From: Loripinus fragilis
Taxonomy: Eukaryota; Mollusca; Bivalvia; Lucinida; Lucinidae
Reading direction: 5' to 3'
Assembly (NCBI GenBank): GCA_964019695.1
Contig: OZ026520.1
Coordinates: forward strand, 19,730,130 to 19,794,129
DNA length: 64,000 bases
The notes under the pieces were generated by a model that saw only the letters and a program-made list of their open reading frames with translations, made no database searches and had not been told where the DNA came from. Numbering within the stretch: the stretch's first letter is position 1; the number at the start of each line of letters is the position of its first letter. Positions 1 through 8,705 of the stretch are shown here, piece after piece. Both the position numbers and the translations under genes were made by a program.

Positions 1-32
1 TTTCGTCGTTCATGAAGTAGAATAGCCATTTT

Positions 33-332
33 TCAGAGTTGGACCCCCTCTGACAAAAATTTCTGGATCCGCGCATGTACTTTGTATATATGAGCGGCGA
101 CATGTAATTTCCAACAAAGTGGCATTTTGACATGTATAGACTCAGACGAGTCTGTGTAGTCTCCTTTTACATGTAAGCTTTGAAACGCCAACTCGGTCAA
201 TAGCTTAATATTCATAGAATATTCAAGCGACTAGAAAAGGTTTTGATCAGACTGTGCGTATACGCAGGCTGGTCTGAGCCTTTGCTTGTCGCACATACCA
301 CATTGTTGGAAATCTCATTCGCGGATCATGTA
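33..332. repeat. Family C inverted-repeat element, with family F end fragment
   Basis: Bases 91-332 are a copy of family C, a short element of about 235 bp whose two ends are inverted copies containing GAGATTTCCAACAATGTGG-like sequence. The centre reads GACTGTGCGTATACGCAGGC-like palindrome. Bases 33-75 resemble the GGATCC-containing end of family F. Other C copies lie at 7364, 8039, 39727, 49615 and 58952. There is no coding capacity; it is non-autonomous. Confidence 0.7.
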
Positions 333-405
333 TAGCTAAGGCTGTGGCGAGTCTGCGCAATTGCTCAGGTGAGCTTTCGTTTCTTGACAATGCGACAAAT
401 TCTAT

Positions 406-411
406 TTTATT
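406..411 (-). promoter_or_regulatory. Poly(A) signal of the Toll-like receptor
   Basis: The minus strand reads AATAAA here, about 70 bases after the TAG stop at 480-482, a normal spacing for a short 3' UTR. Confidence 0.55.
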
Positions 412-479
412 GTATACCTATTCAGTGGTAAGCGAGAAAATATATTGTCAAATCTCGTTGAGTGAGGATGCAACTCTAT

Positions 480-1532
480 CTAAAATGCCTTAAAGAATCT
501 CAGCTTGTTTGGTTTTAACGTTAACACGTCCCCAATTCTCACAAATGTGGCGGTGACGCCCGACATGGTACACGTTCTAAGCCATAGTGGTATCAATTCC
601 CGCTTCACATTTTCATCATTTAACACAGCGATTGGTTTGTTTAAATGTACTGCCATTTGTAGCTCACTTTTACATCTAGCACATATGCATGAATGATCAG
701 TCAGCATGAATAAAACTGAGAATGATTGTCTGATACATGCATCTCCCTCGCATGCAATGTAGCGACCTAAGGTGTATTCTCGGTAGCCCAAGCTTATCAA
801 ATTGTCCTCCTCTAATCCTATCACTTGCTCAAAAACATCAGCTAGGACTGGCACAACGTGGTTTTGAACGAACATGTCATCTTTAGAGCAGTAAATGACA
901 TGGATGAAATTTTTGTTGACATGTCTGTTGTTTTTAAACCAGTTAAGCAAATCGTCCCTGATTCTATGCCGATGCTGACGTCTTATAAAGACATGAAGTA
1001 AAACTCCAGTTGACAGTATCGCCACAAAAAGACAGAAGGACAGTAGAGTGGTTGTAACGATGAAATCACCTTCATTGCAATGATGACGACTCACATACAA
1101 TGCATTATGGTCTATCTTAATATGCTGACTAGTACTTGTTTCGCACGTTAAAGCCTGTCCTTTATCCAGCTTGGGTATAACATAAGCATATATCAAATAG
1201 ATAAGCTGGTAGCCTTCACACGTACAGGAGAAACTGTTGCCAGTAAGGTCTACGCTGAAGGTGACATTATAGTCCAACTTTTTCTGTAAGAAATGTGATA
1301 AGAGAACATAATCAGTTGCACTGAGAACTCTAAGTTGGTTTTGCTTTAAATCTAAGTATTTGAGTTTACTAAGACTTTTGAGAGAAAACGACACCGTCAT
1401 GAGACGATTAAGTGAAAGGTCTAAATATTCAAGGTTTATATTTCTGTGAAATAAGAGTTTTGGAATAAACTTGAATTTGTTTTTACATAGAATCAATGTT
1501 TTTAATTTTTCTAAGGTAGCAAACAAGTCTTC
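480..1532 (-). CDS. TLR C-terminal part: LRRs, membrane helix, TIR domain
   Basis: An open frame of about 350 residues follows the TAA in the same frame. Counting from the TTG codon at 1526, it shows LRRs (LEYLDLSLNRL, LKYLDLKQNQL), an LRRCT cap with CTC near residues 101-103 and further Cys at 128 and 150, a membrane helix at about 156-181, a basic stop-transfer stretch (IRRQHRHRIR), and a TIR domain from about 206 (FIHVIYCSKDD as box 1; YREYTLGRYI as box 2 in place of RDxxPG; IPLWLRT near box 3). No ATG opens this piece, so it is not a plausible separate gene. It ends in TAG at 480-482. Confidence 0.88.
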   Translation of the reverse strand, partial: EDLFATLEKLKTLILCKNKFKFIPKLLFHRNINLEYLDLSLNRLMTVSFSLKSLSKLKYLDLKQNQLRVLSATDYVLLSHFLQKKLDYNVTFSVDLTGNSFSCTCEGYQLIYLIYAYVIPKLDKGQALTCETSTSQHIKIDHNALYVSRHHCNEGDFIVTTTLLSFCLFVAILSTGVLLHVFIRRQHRHRIRDDLLNWFKNNRHVNKNFIHVIYCSKDDMFVQNHVVPVLADVFEQVIGLEEDNLISLGYREYTLGRYIACEGDACIRQSFSVLFMLTDHSCICARCKSELQMAVHLNKPIAVLNDENVKRELIPLWLRTCTMSGVTATFVRIGDVLTLKPNKLRFFKAF

Positions 1533-2477
1533 TTATTCAATAAACCGTTCCATAAAATGTAATTCATTATCGCCCAAATTGATTTCTTCAAGACTTACCA
1601 AATCACGTATGAAGGCAGGAGATATGTATTCCATCTCATTTGATGACAACTCTATATGAGTGAGAGTGATATTACCACAATCATCACATGACGCGTTTAA
1701 CCATTTTATATGATTCCCTCGAAGATATACTCTCTTAAGATTATAAAAATTGCACGGTGAACACCTAAAATGGTTTCCATTAAATGAAATGGATTTTTCT
1801 GGAGCTCTAAATACCATTCTATCTATAAAGAATGTTTCTAAAGATGGAAAAAATTCTAAATTTATATTCATATCAACTTGGATATCTGTCTCCCATAGTA
1901 TGGCTGCATCGATCAAATAAAGGCCACTCAAATCAACATGTTTTACACTTAAACAAGGTATCATCGGAACTGTTAAATTATCACTTCCAGATTCAAAGAA
2001 TATAAAGCCACTGCCTGTGTAAATAATATCCGACATATTTATAACTTCAACGAAATTGCAAAAGTTTTCATACGTTTTTATGTCTACAGATAGATTTTCT
2101 AAAGCAATGCCACTCATATTTAAATTTCTTACTCGCCGTTTGGCCAGGGCATCAATTATAGGCGTATCTAATGTAACTGGAAACATTGAATAAATGGATG
2201 TTACATCCAGGTTTTTCAAATTTTCTAAAGAGGAATTAAGACCTAATATATTCCTTATCCATTCAAAGCCTAATGCCCCACAGTACGACAAATTAAGCGT
2301 TTCTAAGCTTGGTACCCCTATAAATGTCTCCTTATCTAGCTCGTTAATCGCTTTTCCGTGAATACCCAACGTCTTCAAGTTAGAAAGATCTTTAAATATT
2401 GGCTTGTGGCGGTTTCTAAACTCCTTGGCCTTACCAGAGTGTATATCTAATAGAGTAACATTATCCCATTTTATCAG
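1533..2477 (-). CDS. TLR leucine-rich-repeat part
   Basis: The open frame runs from just after a TGA at 2478-2480 to the TAA at 1533-1535. It encodes about 10 irregular LRRs (for example LETLNLSYCG, VKHVDLSGLYL, LKRVYLRGNHI, LEEINLGDNEL). The start of the frame (KWDNVTLLDIHSG) looks like the direct continuation of the N-terminal piece ending DFSTEH. There is no signal peptide or good ATG. It is followed in frame by TAA and then by more LRR sequence, so the stop interrupts a real coding sequence. Confidence 0.85.
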   Translation of the reverse strand: MIKWDNVTLLDIHSGKAKEFRNRHKPIFKDLSNLKTLGIHGKAINELDKETFIGVPSLETLNLSYCGALGFEWIRNILGLNSSLENLKNLDVTSIYSMFPVTLDTPIIDALAKRRVRNLNMSGIALENLSVDIKTYENFCNFVEVINMSDIIYTGSGFIFFESGSDNLTVPMIPCLSVKHVDLSGLYLIDAAILWETDIQVDMNINLEFFPSLETFFIDRMVFRAPEKSISFNGNHFRCSPCNFYNLKRVYLRGNHIKWLNASCDDCGNITLTHIELSSNEMEYISPAFIRDLVSLEEINLGDNELHFMERFIE

Positions 2478-2673
2478 TCACCCCTAATATTAACTAAATT
2501 GTTTCAACATAACCTAATAAACGTTTCCTATCTCACGGCATGTTACCTTTATCAGGTCATGATGACGTTGCACTTTTTGAATGACGTCGCTAATGACGCT
2601 GAATCAACACAAAAATAAAAAAAACGTCATAATCGCTTGTTTGAAGAGTGTTCAACAATGGGTAAACTGATAA

Positions 2674-2922
2674 ATAGAATACCAGGTTTGCGTCTTTTGA
2701 TATAAAGTTTACCAGGCTCGGCTTTGAGAACGCATGTTGAATCGCTCGGCAAGCCTCGCGATGTCAACAAGCGTTCTCAAAGCCTTGCCTGGTAAACTTG
2801 ATATCAAGAGACACTCACCTAGTATTCTCTATATCTCGGCAAGCCTCGCGATGTCAACAAGCGTTCTCAAAGCCTTGCCTGGTAAACTTGATATCAAAAG
2901 ACACTCACCTAGTATTCTCTAT
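2674..2922. repeat. Foldback element with 90-bp tandem duplication inside the TLR
   Basis: Bases 2745-2834 and 2835-2924 are two near-identical 90-bp units. The sequence from 2674 to about 2744 is the inverted copy of the unit end, giving arms of about 65 bp. The loop contains CGGCAAGCCTCG. The element separates the N-terminal LRR cap from the LRRs of the TLR. Confidence 0.75.
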
Positions 2923-3127
2923 GTTCAGTACTAAAGTCTAAAATGTCGTGCTGAAGATCACAGTTTGAAACATAAACGTGTTGCACAGTGTTCGGAATTG
3001 TTGAAGGCAATGACGTACATTTAAGAACTTTTCCTCTTGTTTCACACATATTCTCGTTGTGTGTATTCACCACAACAAAGATCAACATCAGAAGCTGACA
3101 CGACTGCAAATACCTATAGCCATACAT
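2923..3127 (-). CDS. TLR N-terminal fragment: signal peptide and LRR cap
   Basis: ATG at 3127-3125 is preceded by CTTAAG-like context. It opens MYGYRYLQSC followed by a hydrophobic core (LLMLIFVVV), then an LRRNT-like segment with Cys residues (NENMCETRGKVLKC) and VQHVYVSNCDL. The frame then runs into the repeat unit and hits TAG at 2911-2909. The ATG rather than upstream CTG is chosen because it starts a standard signal peptide. Confidence 0.75.
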
Positions 3128-3264
3128 CTTAACTCTGCAGTTCACGTGGTTGCGCGAAAGAAACTGTCATAGCAGGTGGATGCAGAGGCTGATGGCATCG
3201 TTGTTGATCTTTTGTTCATAAACTATTTTGCTCAGGACATTACTCCATTATTTGTCATTCAATG

Positions 3265-3436
3265 AATTTATGTTTGCCATTTTATTTCAATCATCGTTTG
3301 CAACGTTATGGCACGGATCATCAATCTCCATCGAATGTTCTACTTTTTTCAATTTATGTTTGCCATTTTATTTCCATCATCGTTTGCAACGTTATGGCAC
3401 GGATCGTCAATCTCCATCGAATGTTCTACTTTTTTC
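3265..3436. repeat. 86-bp tandem duplication
   Basis: Two copies of an 86-bp unit (start ATTTATGTTTGCCATTTTAT) lie head to tail just upstream of the TLR start. The copies differ at very few bases, so the duplication is recent. Confidence 0.85.
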
Positions 3437-3640
3437 AATTACAGTGCACAATCATGCCTTCAAACATACTGAAACAATCAATTTTATTATTATCAGGTTT
3501 TGTTCGTTCAGTGGAAAATCGGTAAAAAGTGCATACTTCCGGATTGTTTTCGTGCGTGTTTAATATATAGTGACAACTATCAAGGAACGTAAAACCAGCG
3601 ACCAGCAAAAGCTCAGGCGAGGTTGAGAATTATAGGGTAA

Positions 3641-3823
3641 AGTCGGGTAAATTCGGACGGTAGGCTTAATTCGGACAGTGACCTTGTTTGTTTCAAAATT
3701 TAATTATTGGAATAAAATTTAAATAAACTAAACAAACAGTGAAAACCCTTGTGAGACGACTCATAAGGAGCCGTCTCATCTGGATTTCCACTCTTTGCAA
3801 ATGCATGTCCGAATTTACCCGTT
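3641..3823. mobile_element. Family S MITE
   Basis: A 183-bp element with terminal inverted repeats AGTCGGGTAAATTCGGAC and its complement. A second copy in opposite orientation is at 8285-8459. It is non-coding and non-autonomous. Confidence 0.8.
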
Positions 3824-3997
3824 TTTCGAAGTCACCGTGACTTAACTCTATTGAGACCAAGTACTACTGGTTTAAAAGCTCGTTTCATGCACAACTCAAC
3901 TAAGCGTGAAATTTCAACTGCTCCATAAGATAAAACACTGAAAAATAAAAACCTTTTCCTGCTTGAGACACTTAGATGTTGTATTTATCCTGCTAAT

Positions 3998-4035
3998 AAT
4001 GTTAAAATGCCAACACTTGTTGGCATTTTAACATT
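3998..4035. repeat. Perfect 18-bp palindrome
   Basis: AATGTTAAAATGCCAACA, two bases CT, then its exact reverse complement. The stretch 3824-4758 otherwise holds no recognisable gene. Confidence 0.9.
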
Positions 4036-4671
4036 TATGAGTAGAATAATTACATGCTCATTGGAGTTGAGCATAGCCTCGTGGCCTGGTTACAGCTGCT
4101 AGATGTACTAACATGTTTGATAAGTGCCATTCTTTCATGGGTAGGCTCATAATAAATTGTTTTGGTAGCTCATTTTCGTCTAATAAATGCAATATGTACA
4201 AATATGTGCAAGACTTATGATCAAATTTCAACATTAAAACTGAATCTATAATTGGTACTCTTTTGTATTTCCTTATAAGTCCCTCTTTAGCCCTTAAAGT
4301 GCTACATTAAATCTCACTCTTTGCATGGTGGGTAATTTGTCGCCTTCTCATTGGCTCATTGTACATATCAATGAGTTAAATGGTGCTTTTTTCAAATTTA
4401 AGGTGCACATTAGTCCCTGATGAGTGTTTTATCACAGCAAACATATTCTCACTGTGGTCATACCACTACGGCAATTTGGGTCTCGTCACTTATTTCGGTG
4501 TTAAGGTAACTTTCTCATCATGTTCAATTTTTTCATTTAATCACAGATAAAAGCCCCAAAATGCTTGGGTTCCGATTGAGTTTTGTTCATCAAATTCACA
4601 TTTTATCTTTTAGCTTTAGATTTATATGAAAACTTTAACGTTTGATATCTAGGCATGAAATAACTAATTAC

Positions 4672-4723
4672 GGTTTCGTCATTGTGGATAATTAGTCAAT
4701 GACAAAACCGTAAAATTTTGACT
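4672..4723. repeat. Short inverted repeat
   Basis: TTACGGTTTCGTCATTG on the left pairs with CAATGACAAAACCGTAA on the right around a loop of about 15 bases. No gene is nearby. Confidence 0.6.
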
Positions 4724-4758
4724 AGACCGTAATTGACAATTTTTTAAGGTAACTGTAA

Positions 4759-5032
4759 AAGTAAGTAAGGGTGCAAAGATCAGGAATCGATACAATCAAG
4801 TACCACACCTGACCCAGGATACCAATGGGAAAGTGACAAACTCAGAGAAGACACCACAAACGAGAGCCAAGCGGTCAGCACTTTCCCAGCAGGTGACCAC
4901 AAAGCACATATAAACAGACGCGCACAAAGACATAGCAAACACAAGACAGAACAAAAACATAAAAGATCCACAAAAGAAGTACCGCCTTGGAACGGTCAGT
5001 AAAATATTTTACTGGAGGGCTTAAACCGGTTA
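4759..5032 (-). repeat. Family A retroelement 3' end (5'-truncated copy)
   Basis: It shares its low-coordinate end (AGTAAGTAAGGGTGCAAAG) with other A copies at 11259, 28783, 31741 and 32178, while the other end differs between copies. This is the pattern expected of 5'-truncated retroelement insertions in minus orientation. The A copy at 11259 is continuous with a reverse transcriptase frame. Confidence 0.6.
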
Positions 5033-5619
5033 AAACACATTTAAAATATGATTTTATCTTCGTTTTGGCAAGACAACATAGAGGTTGTTAACTAGACAAT
5101 GCAATCTCGAAGCAAACATATTCGAAAGTTCTCATTTTTGTCAGCTTTGATTTGAAGGTAATTTTACTATAACACTGGTGTGGGTGAAGAGACCCAAATT
5201 GTCGTAATGGAATGACTACAGTGATATTCTGTCTCATTTCATTTAGGGTCTTCGCTGTTTGCCAAAATACCCGTGTAGTAATTCAGTATACGAAGGGTTA
5301 TTTAATAACAAATGATATAAAATGTATTGGCATGTGACAAATTACACTCATTAATGTGTTGTTATTATTGATAAATGGTATCATATTCTACTACTTATTA
5401 TTATAAAATAGCTGCTGGTTTCATCTGAGAGGGTTCATAATAATTGTGAATGCCTGTGGGGATTTACAATATTTGTGAATGCTTGGTTTGGATAAGACAC
5501 AGGTGTTCAGCCAGGTGCGGTGTTGACATCTGTGATTGACATGTTTATGTTTTATAGGGAACTCTGACACCGGTTTGTTATTGTTTCTCAAATGTCATAT
5601 TTATTAGCCTGTCAAAAAT

Positions 5620-5836
5620 AGTAAGTGAGTATGATCAGGAAATACCACAATCACAAACTGCAGACAACCCTGTGGCACCGCGAGGAAGAGCCGCTCAACC
5701 ATCACGAGACACTAGGAAGACAATTTAAGCAAAGCAACCAGCTCTCTCTTCCACATCAAGATGATTGCAATACTGGATAGGACACAAAGCAACGTACAAC
5801 AAAACATAGAACAATTACAGACTCCCACAATTCTGA
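5620..5836 (-). repeat. Family B retroelement 3' end (truncated)
   Basis: Starts AGTAAGTGAGTATGATCAGG like the other B copies and covers only the terminal 215 bp. 5837-6110 shows nothing recognisable. Confidence 0.6.
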
Positions 5837-6147
5837 TGGGATGTTTAACACTTTCAAAAGGTCATGATGACAGACGTTGCTACGTTTAGTAAATTTACAT
5901 AAGCCCAATAAATAGATCATGTCAATTCTGACATTGATTGGCAGGATTGCGCAATACATTTGATCATATGACCTTTGGAAAATTGCGCAACTGTTGTGAG
6001 TATGAGTCACTTTTGTATCTACTGATTGGTTGATATAAATGGAAGCTTACCTGTGTAGAGGGCGCTTTAAAGTAAACTTGAAATATGATTGGTTAAGTGA
6101 TGATGTCATTAGGTGGCGCTGTGGTCAGCTTCTATCACGTGACTTCG

Positions 6148-6216
6148 TGGTATATAAGATGAAACCCAGTATCAGAGCTTCAGACTTTGGTTAGACTTTG
6201 GTTAGACTTTGGTTAG
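6148..6216 (+). promoter_or_regulatory. Possible TATA promoter followed by 11-bp repeats
   Basis: GTGGTATATAAGATG is followed about 30 bases on by CAGAGCTTCAGACTTTGG and three copies of GACTTTGGTTA. It looks like a Pol II core promoter, perhaps from a retroelement LTR, but no convincing reading frame follows on the plus strand. Tentative. Confidence 0.3.
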
Positions 6217-6454
6217 GCTTAAGAAATTTCGGAACTTTGGGTTATACATAGTTTTTTAGAAGTATTTTAGTTGGACTTAAGAAGATTTAAATAAATTATA
6301 AAATTGTGAAAGTTGTTACTGAAATTTACTAGACTAAGAAATTCTAAAGAGACTTTGAAAACACAACGCGAACTTGAAGATTAGAATCAACTACTACCTT
6401 ACATTATATCTACGCTTTTTGGAAAGAAGTCGGAGATATTGTAATCGGTCCCAC

Positions 6455-6957
6455 CCATCCGTCCGTCCGTCAGTCAGTCAGTCGCCGTTTGCTTGCAACG
6501 CTAACTCTTTCATGTTTTTACCGAGGCTGTTCATATTAGGCACAACGATTGCCTATGCGTGCAGATGACAAAATGCTAGTCATATCACCGATATGACTTG
6601 GGAGTCAAAGGTCACGGTCACATGTACTAAAATCTGTCTGCCTACAGCTCATAACGGGAACGTCTCTTTAAGGTTTTGACCGATGGTTTTCATATTTGGC
6701 ACAATGATTGACCATAGTGGGTAGATAACAGCAGGTATTCAGATCACCAACATGACCTTGGAGACAAAGGTCAATGTCACATATACTAAAAATATGTCAA
6801 AAACTATCTTAAGCGGGGAAAGGTTGCTGGTTCAAGACACACCTGAGTCATGTGTTGTCTCCTTGAGCAAGACCGTATTTATCCGCTGCTTAGTACTGGT
6901 TCAACCAAGGAAGACAAGAAATCGTCCGGACATGACTGATGGTTTTGATATTTTGTG
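6455..6957. repeat. Tandem repeat with SINE-like tail
   Basis: Two imperfect units of about 165 bp share the motif AAAGGTCA(C/A)(G/T)GTCACAT. They are preceded by CCGTCCGTCCGTCAGTCAGT. The tail at 6826-6957 contains CTCCTTGAGCAAGACC, similar to the CTTGAGCAAGGCAC core shared by several SINE groups. The frame at 6752-6958 is repeat-derived. Confidence 0.5.
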
Positions 6958-7363
6958 AAAATTATTTTCCCCCACTATTTTCACATTATGAACTTAGTCA
7001 TTTTCGCCATCTCATTTGCAATGAGTGGAGTGGGTACGTTGCGAGTGTAACTCCTCCTACAAATTTATTTCGATCTTTTTGAAACTTAGCAGGTGTTTTG
7101 TTAATGGGCTGAAGATGTGCATGTGGTTTGGTCATTATCGTCAAATTATCTTTTATTATTTTTTTTCAACTTGTCAGCTTTGTCAGTTTCCAGCATCGTA
7201 ATATATACACAGTGAGTACCCCAACTCCTCTAACATTTATATACCCTTTGCATGTATTTCTTTATCGTGTGAAGATGTGCATGTGATTTGGACATTGTCC
7301 TGAACTTAAGTTTTGCCATTTTTTTAGCTTGTGAACTTTGTCATTTTCAGCATTACAATTAAG

Positions 7364-7600
7364 AGCCGCGGCATGAGATTTCCAACAATTTGACATTTTG
7401 ACAAGTGTAGACTCGGACGAGCCTCTGCAGCCTCATTTTAAGCTTAGAAACTCCAAATGGTGTTCAGTCAGTAGCTTAACAATTATAGAATACTCAAGCG
7501 AGTAGCAAAGGCTCTGATCAGACTGCGCGTATGCGCAGGCTGATCTGAGCCTTTGCTGGTCGCACATACCACATTGTCGGAAATCTCATGCACTGGCTCA
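7364..7600. mobile_element. Family C inverted-repeat element
   Basis: A full-length copy of about 237 bp. The left end GAGCCGCGGCATGAGATTTC is mirrored by a right end ending CTCATGCACTGGCTC. The central palindrome is GCGCGTATGCGCAGGC-like. Confidence 0.75.
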
Positions 7601-7649
7601 TTTTATTTTAATATCTATTACATATTACTCGTACATTATTCTAGACTGG

Positions 7650-7894
7650 CCATCCAGATCCTCCGATCCTCTGATCTATCCCCAATCGAACACCTCTAGG
7701 CCGGCTTGTATCCCTTTACCCGAACAGGAACGCCGGCTGGTTGAACAATGGCAAGACAAGGCATTACACAGAGAAATATACACAGGCTTTTTCTAAGCAT
7801 ACGCAATGACACAACGCAGTGCCACCGGCGAGGCTCGAACCCGTAACTCCTCGATCTCGAGTCAAGCACTCTACCACTGAGCCATTGAACCCCC
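7650..7894 (-). mobile_element. tRNA-derived SINE
   Basis: On the minus strand from 7894 the sequence reads like a tRNA: A box TGGCTCAGTGG, anticodon arm CTTGA-CTCGAGA-TCGAG (anticodon position CGA) and B box GGGTTCGAGCC. The acceptor arm does not pair and a body of about 170 bases follows, so it is a SINE rather than a functional tRNA gene. Confidence 0.65.
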
Positions 7895-8038
7895 GAAAGC
7901 AAAGAATGTACATGTATTAATAAAGCTGGCGATCATACAATATATTGACTTACAATAAACTTGTTTTCAAGACATGTTCATGCCTATACTTATTAGAATA
8001 TGGTGGGCTTCTTTTTTTAGCATGAGTATATTATATGA

Positions 8039-8252
8039 GACGCGACATGAGATTTCCAACAATGTGGTATGTGCGACTAGCAAAGGCTCAGATCAGCCTG
8101 TCTGAGCATAGCCTTTGCTAGTTGCTTGAATGTTCTTTGAGTGTTAAGCTAATGACGGAACATCATGTGGAGATTCTAAGCTTAAAAACAGGCTGAACAT
8201 GCTCGTCTGAGTCTACACTTGTCAAAATGCCCTATTGTTCGAAATCACATGC
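8039..8252. mobile_element. Family C inverted-repeat element (inverted copy)
   Basis: GACGCGACATGAGATTTCC at the left and ATCACATGCC at the right. It is in the reverse internal orientation relative to the copy at 7364. Confidence 0.7.
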
Positions 8253-8284
8253 CAATTATATTTTGACAACACGTTATACTGATA

Positions 8285-8459
8285 AGTCGGGTAAACTCGG
8301 CCATCAGTTAAATTCGGACACACATTTGCAAACAGTGGAAATCCAGATGAGACGGCTCCTTCTCATCAGGATTATCACTGTTTTCTTAGTTAATTTATTT
8401 TTTTATTCCAATAATTGGACTATGAAACAAACAAGGAGGCTGTCCGAATATACCCGACT
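8285..8459. mobile_element. Family S MITE in the proximal promoter of AMDHD1
   Basis: Inverted copy of the element at 3641, ending AATATACCCGACT. It stops 97 bases before the AMDHD1 start codon, so part of the 5' UTR or core promoter may be MITE-derived. No TATA box is evident between them. Confidence 0.75.
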
Positions 8460-8556
8460 CTTGTTCCGTCTCTTTTGCATTTAGAGTAACCAAAAGTTGT
8501 GTCTGCTGTTAGTATTTGTTGATGGTACCGACTGACGGACTAGACGACCTTCAAAG

Positions 8557-8705
8557 ATGGCCTCTTATAAACTCCTGGTCCATTCTGCGAGGCAGGTTGT
8601 GCAGGTGGTAGGCGACGGAAGTAGGGTCCGAGAAGGGGCCAGTATGAAATATGTTGACGTTTTAGAAGGTAGTTGTTCTAATGGATACAGTATTCTAGTC
8701 GACAG
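8557..8705 (+). CDS. AMDHD1: AMDHD1 exon 1
   Basis: Encodes MASYKLLVHSARQVVQVV, the N-terminal beta-sandwich strand. Ends GTCGACAG/gtgtgt in phase 2. Confidence 0.93.

Larger units (their letters stand above)
480..3127 (-). pseudogene. Toll-like receptor gene, disrupted
   Basis: The pieces in order are: signal peptide and cysteine-containing N-terminal LRR cap (3127-2923), non-coding DNA with a foldback (2922-2478), LRRs (2477-1536), an in-frame TAA (1535-1533), then last LRRs, a single C-terminal cysteine cap, membrane helix and TIR domain (1532-480). Without the interruptions the protein would be roughly 730 residues, close to typical single-cysteine-cluster molluscan TLRs. Such receptors sense microbial or danger ligands at the surface or endosome and signal through TIR adaptors. 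The break at 2478-2922 could be an intron, but the only good donor (AG/GTGAGT at 2909/2908) directly follows an in-frame TAG, and the candidate acceptor side also has TGA in frame. I call it a pseudogene or null allele; one sequencing error could explain the TAA but not the insertion. Confidence 0.8.

Noticed and set aside
1471..1659. Plus-strand frames overlapping the TLR (also 505-696)
   Set aside because: Shadows of the TLR coding sequence on the opposite strand.
7819..7894. Functional tRNA-Ser (CGA) gene on the minus strand
   Set aside because: A and B boxes and anticodon arm are present but the acceptor stem does not pair and a SINE body follows.
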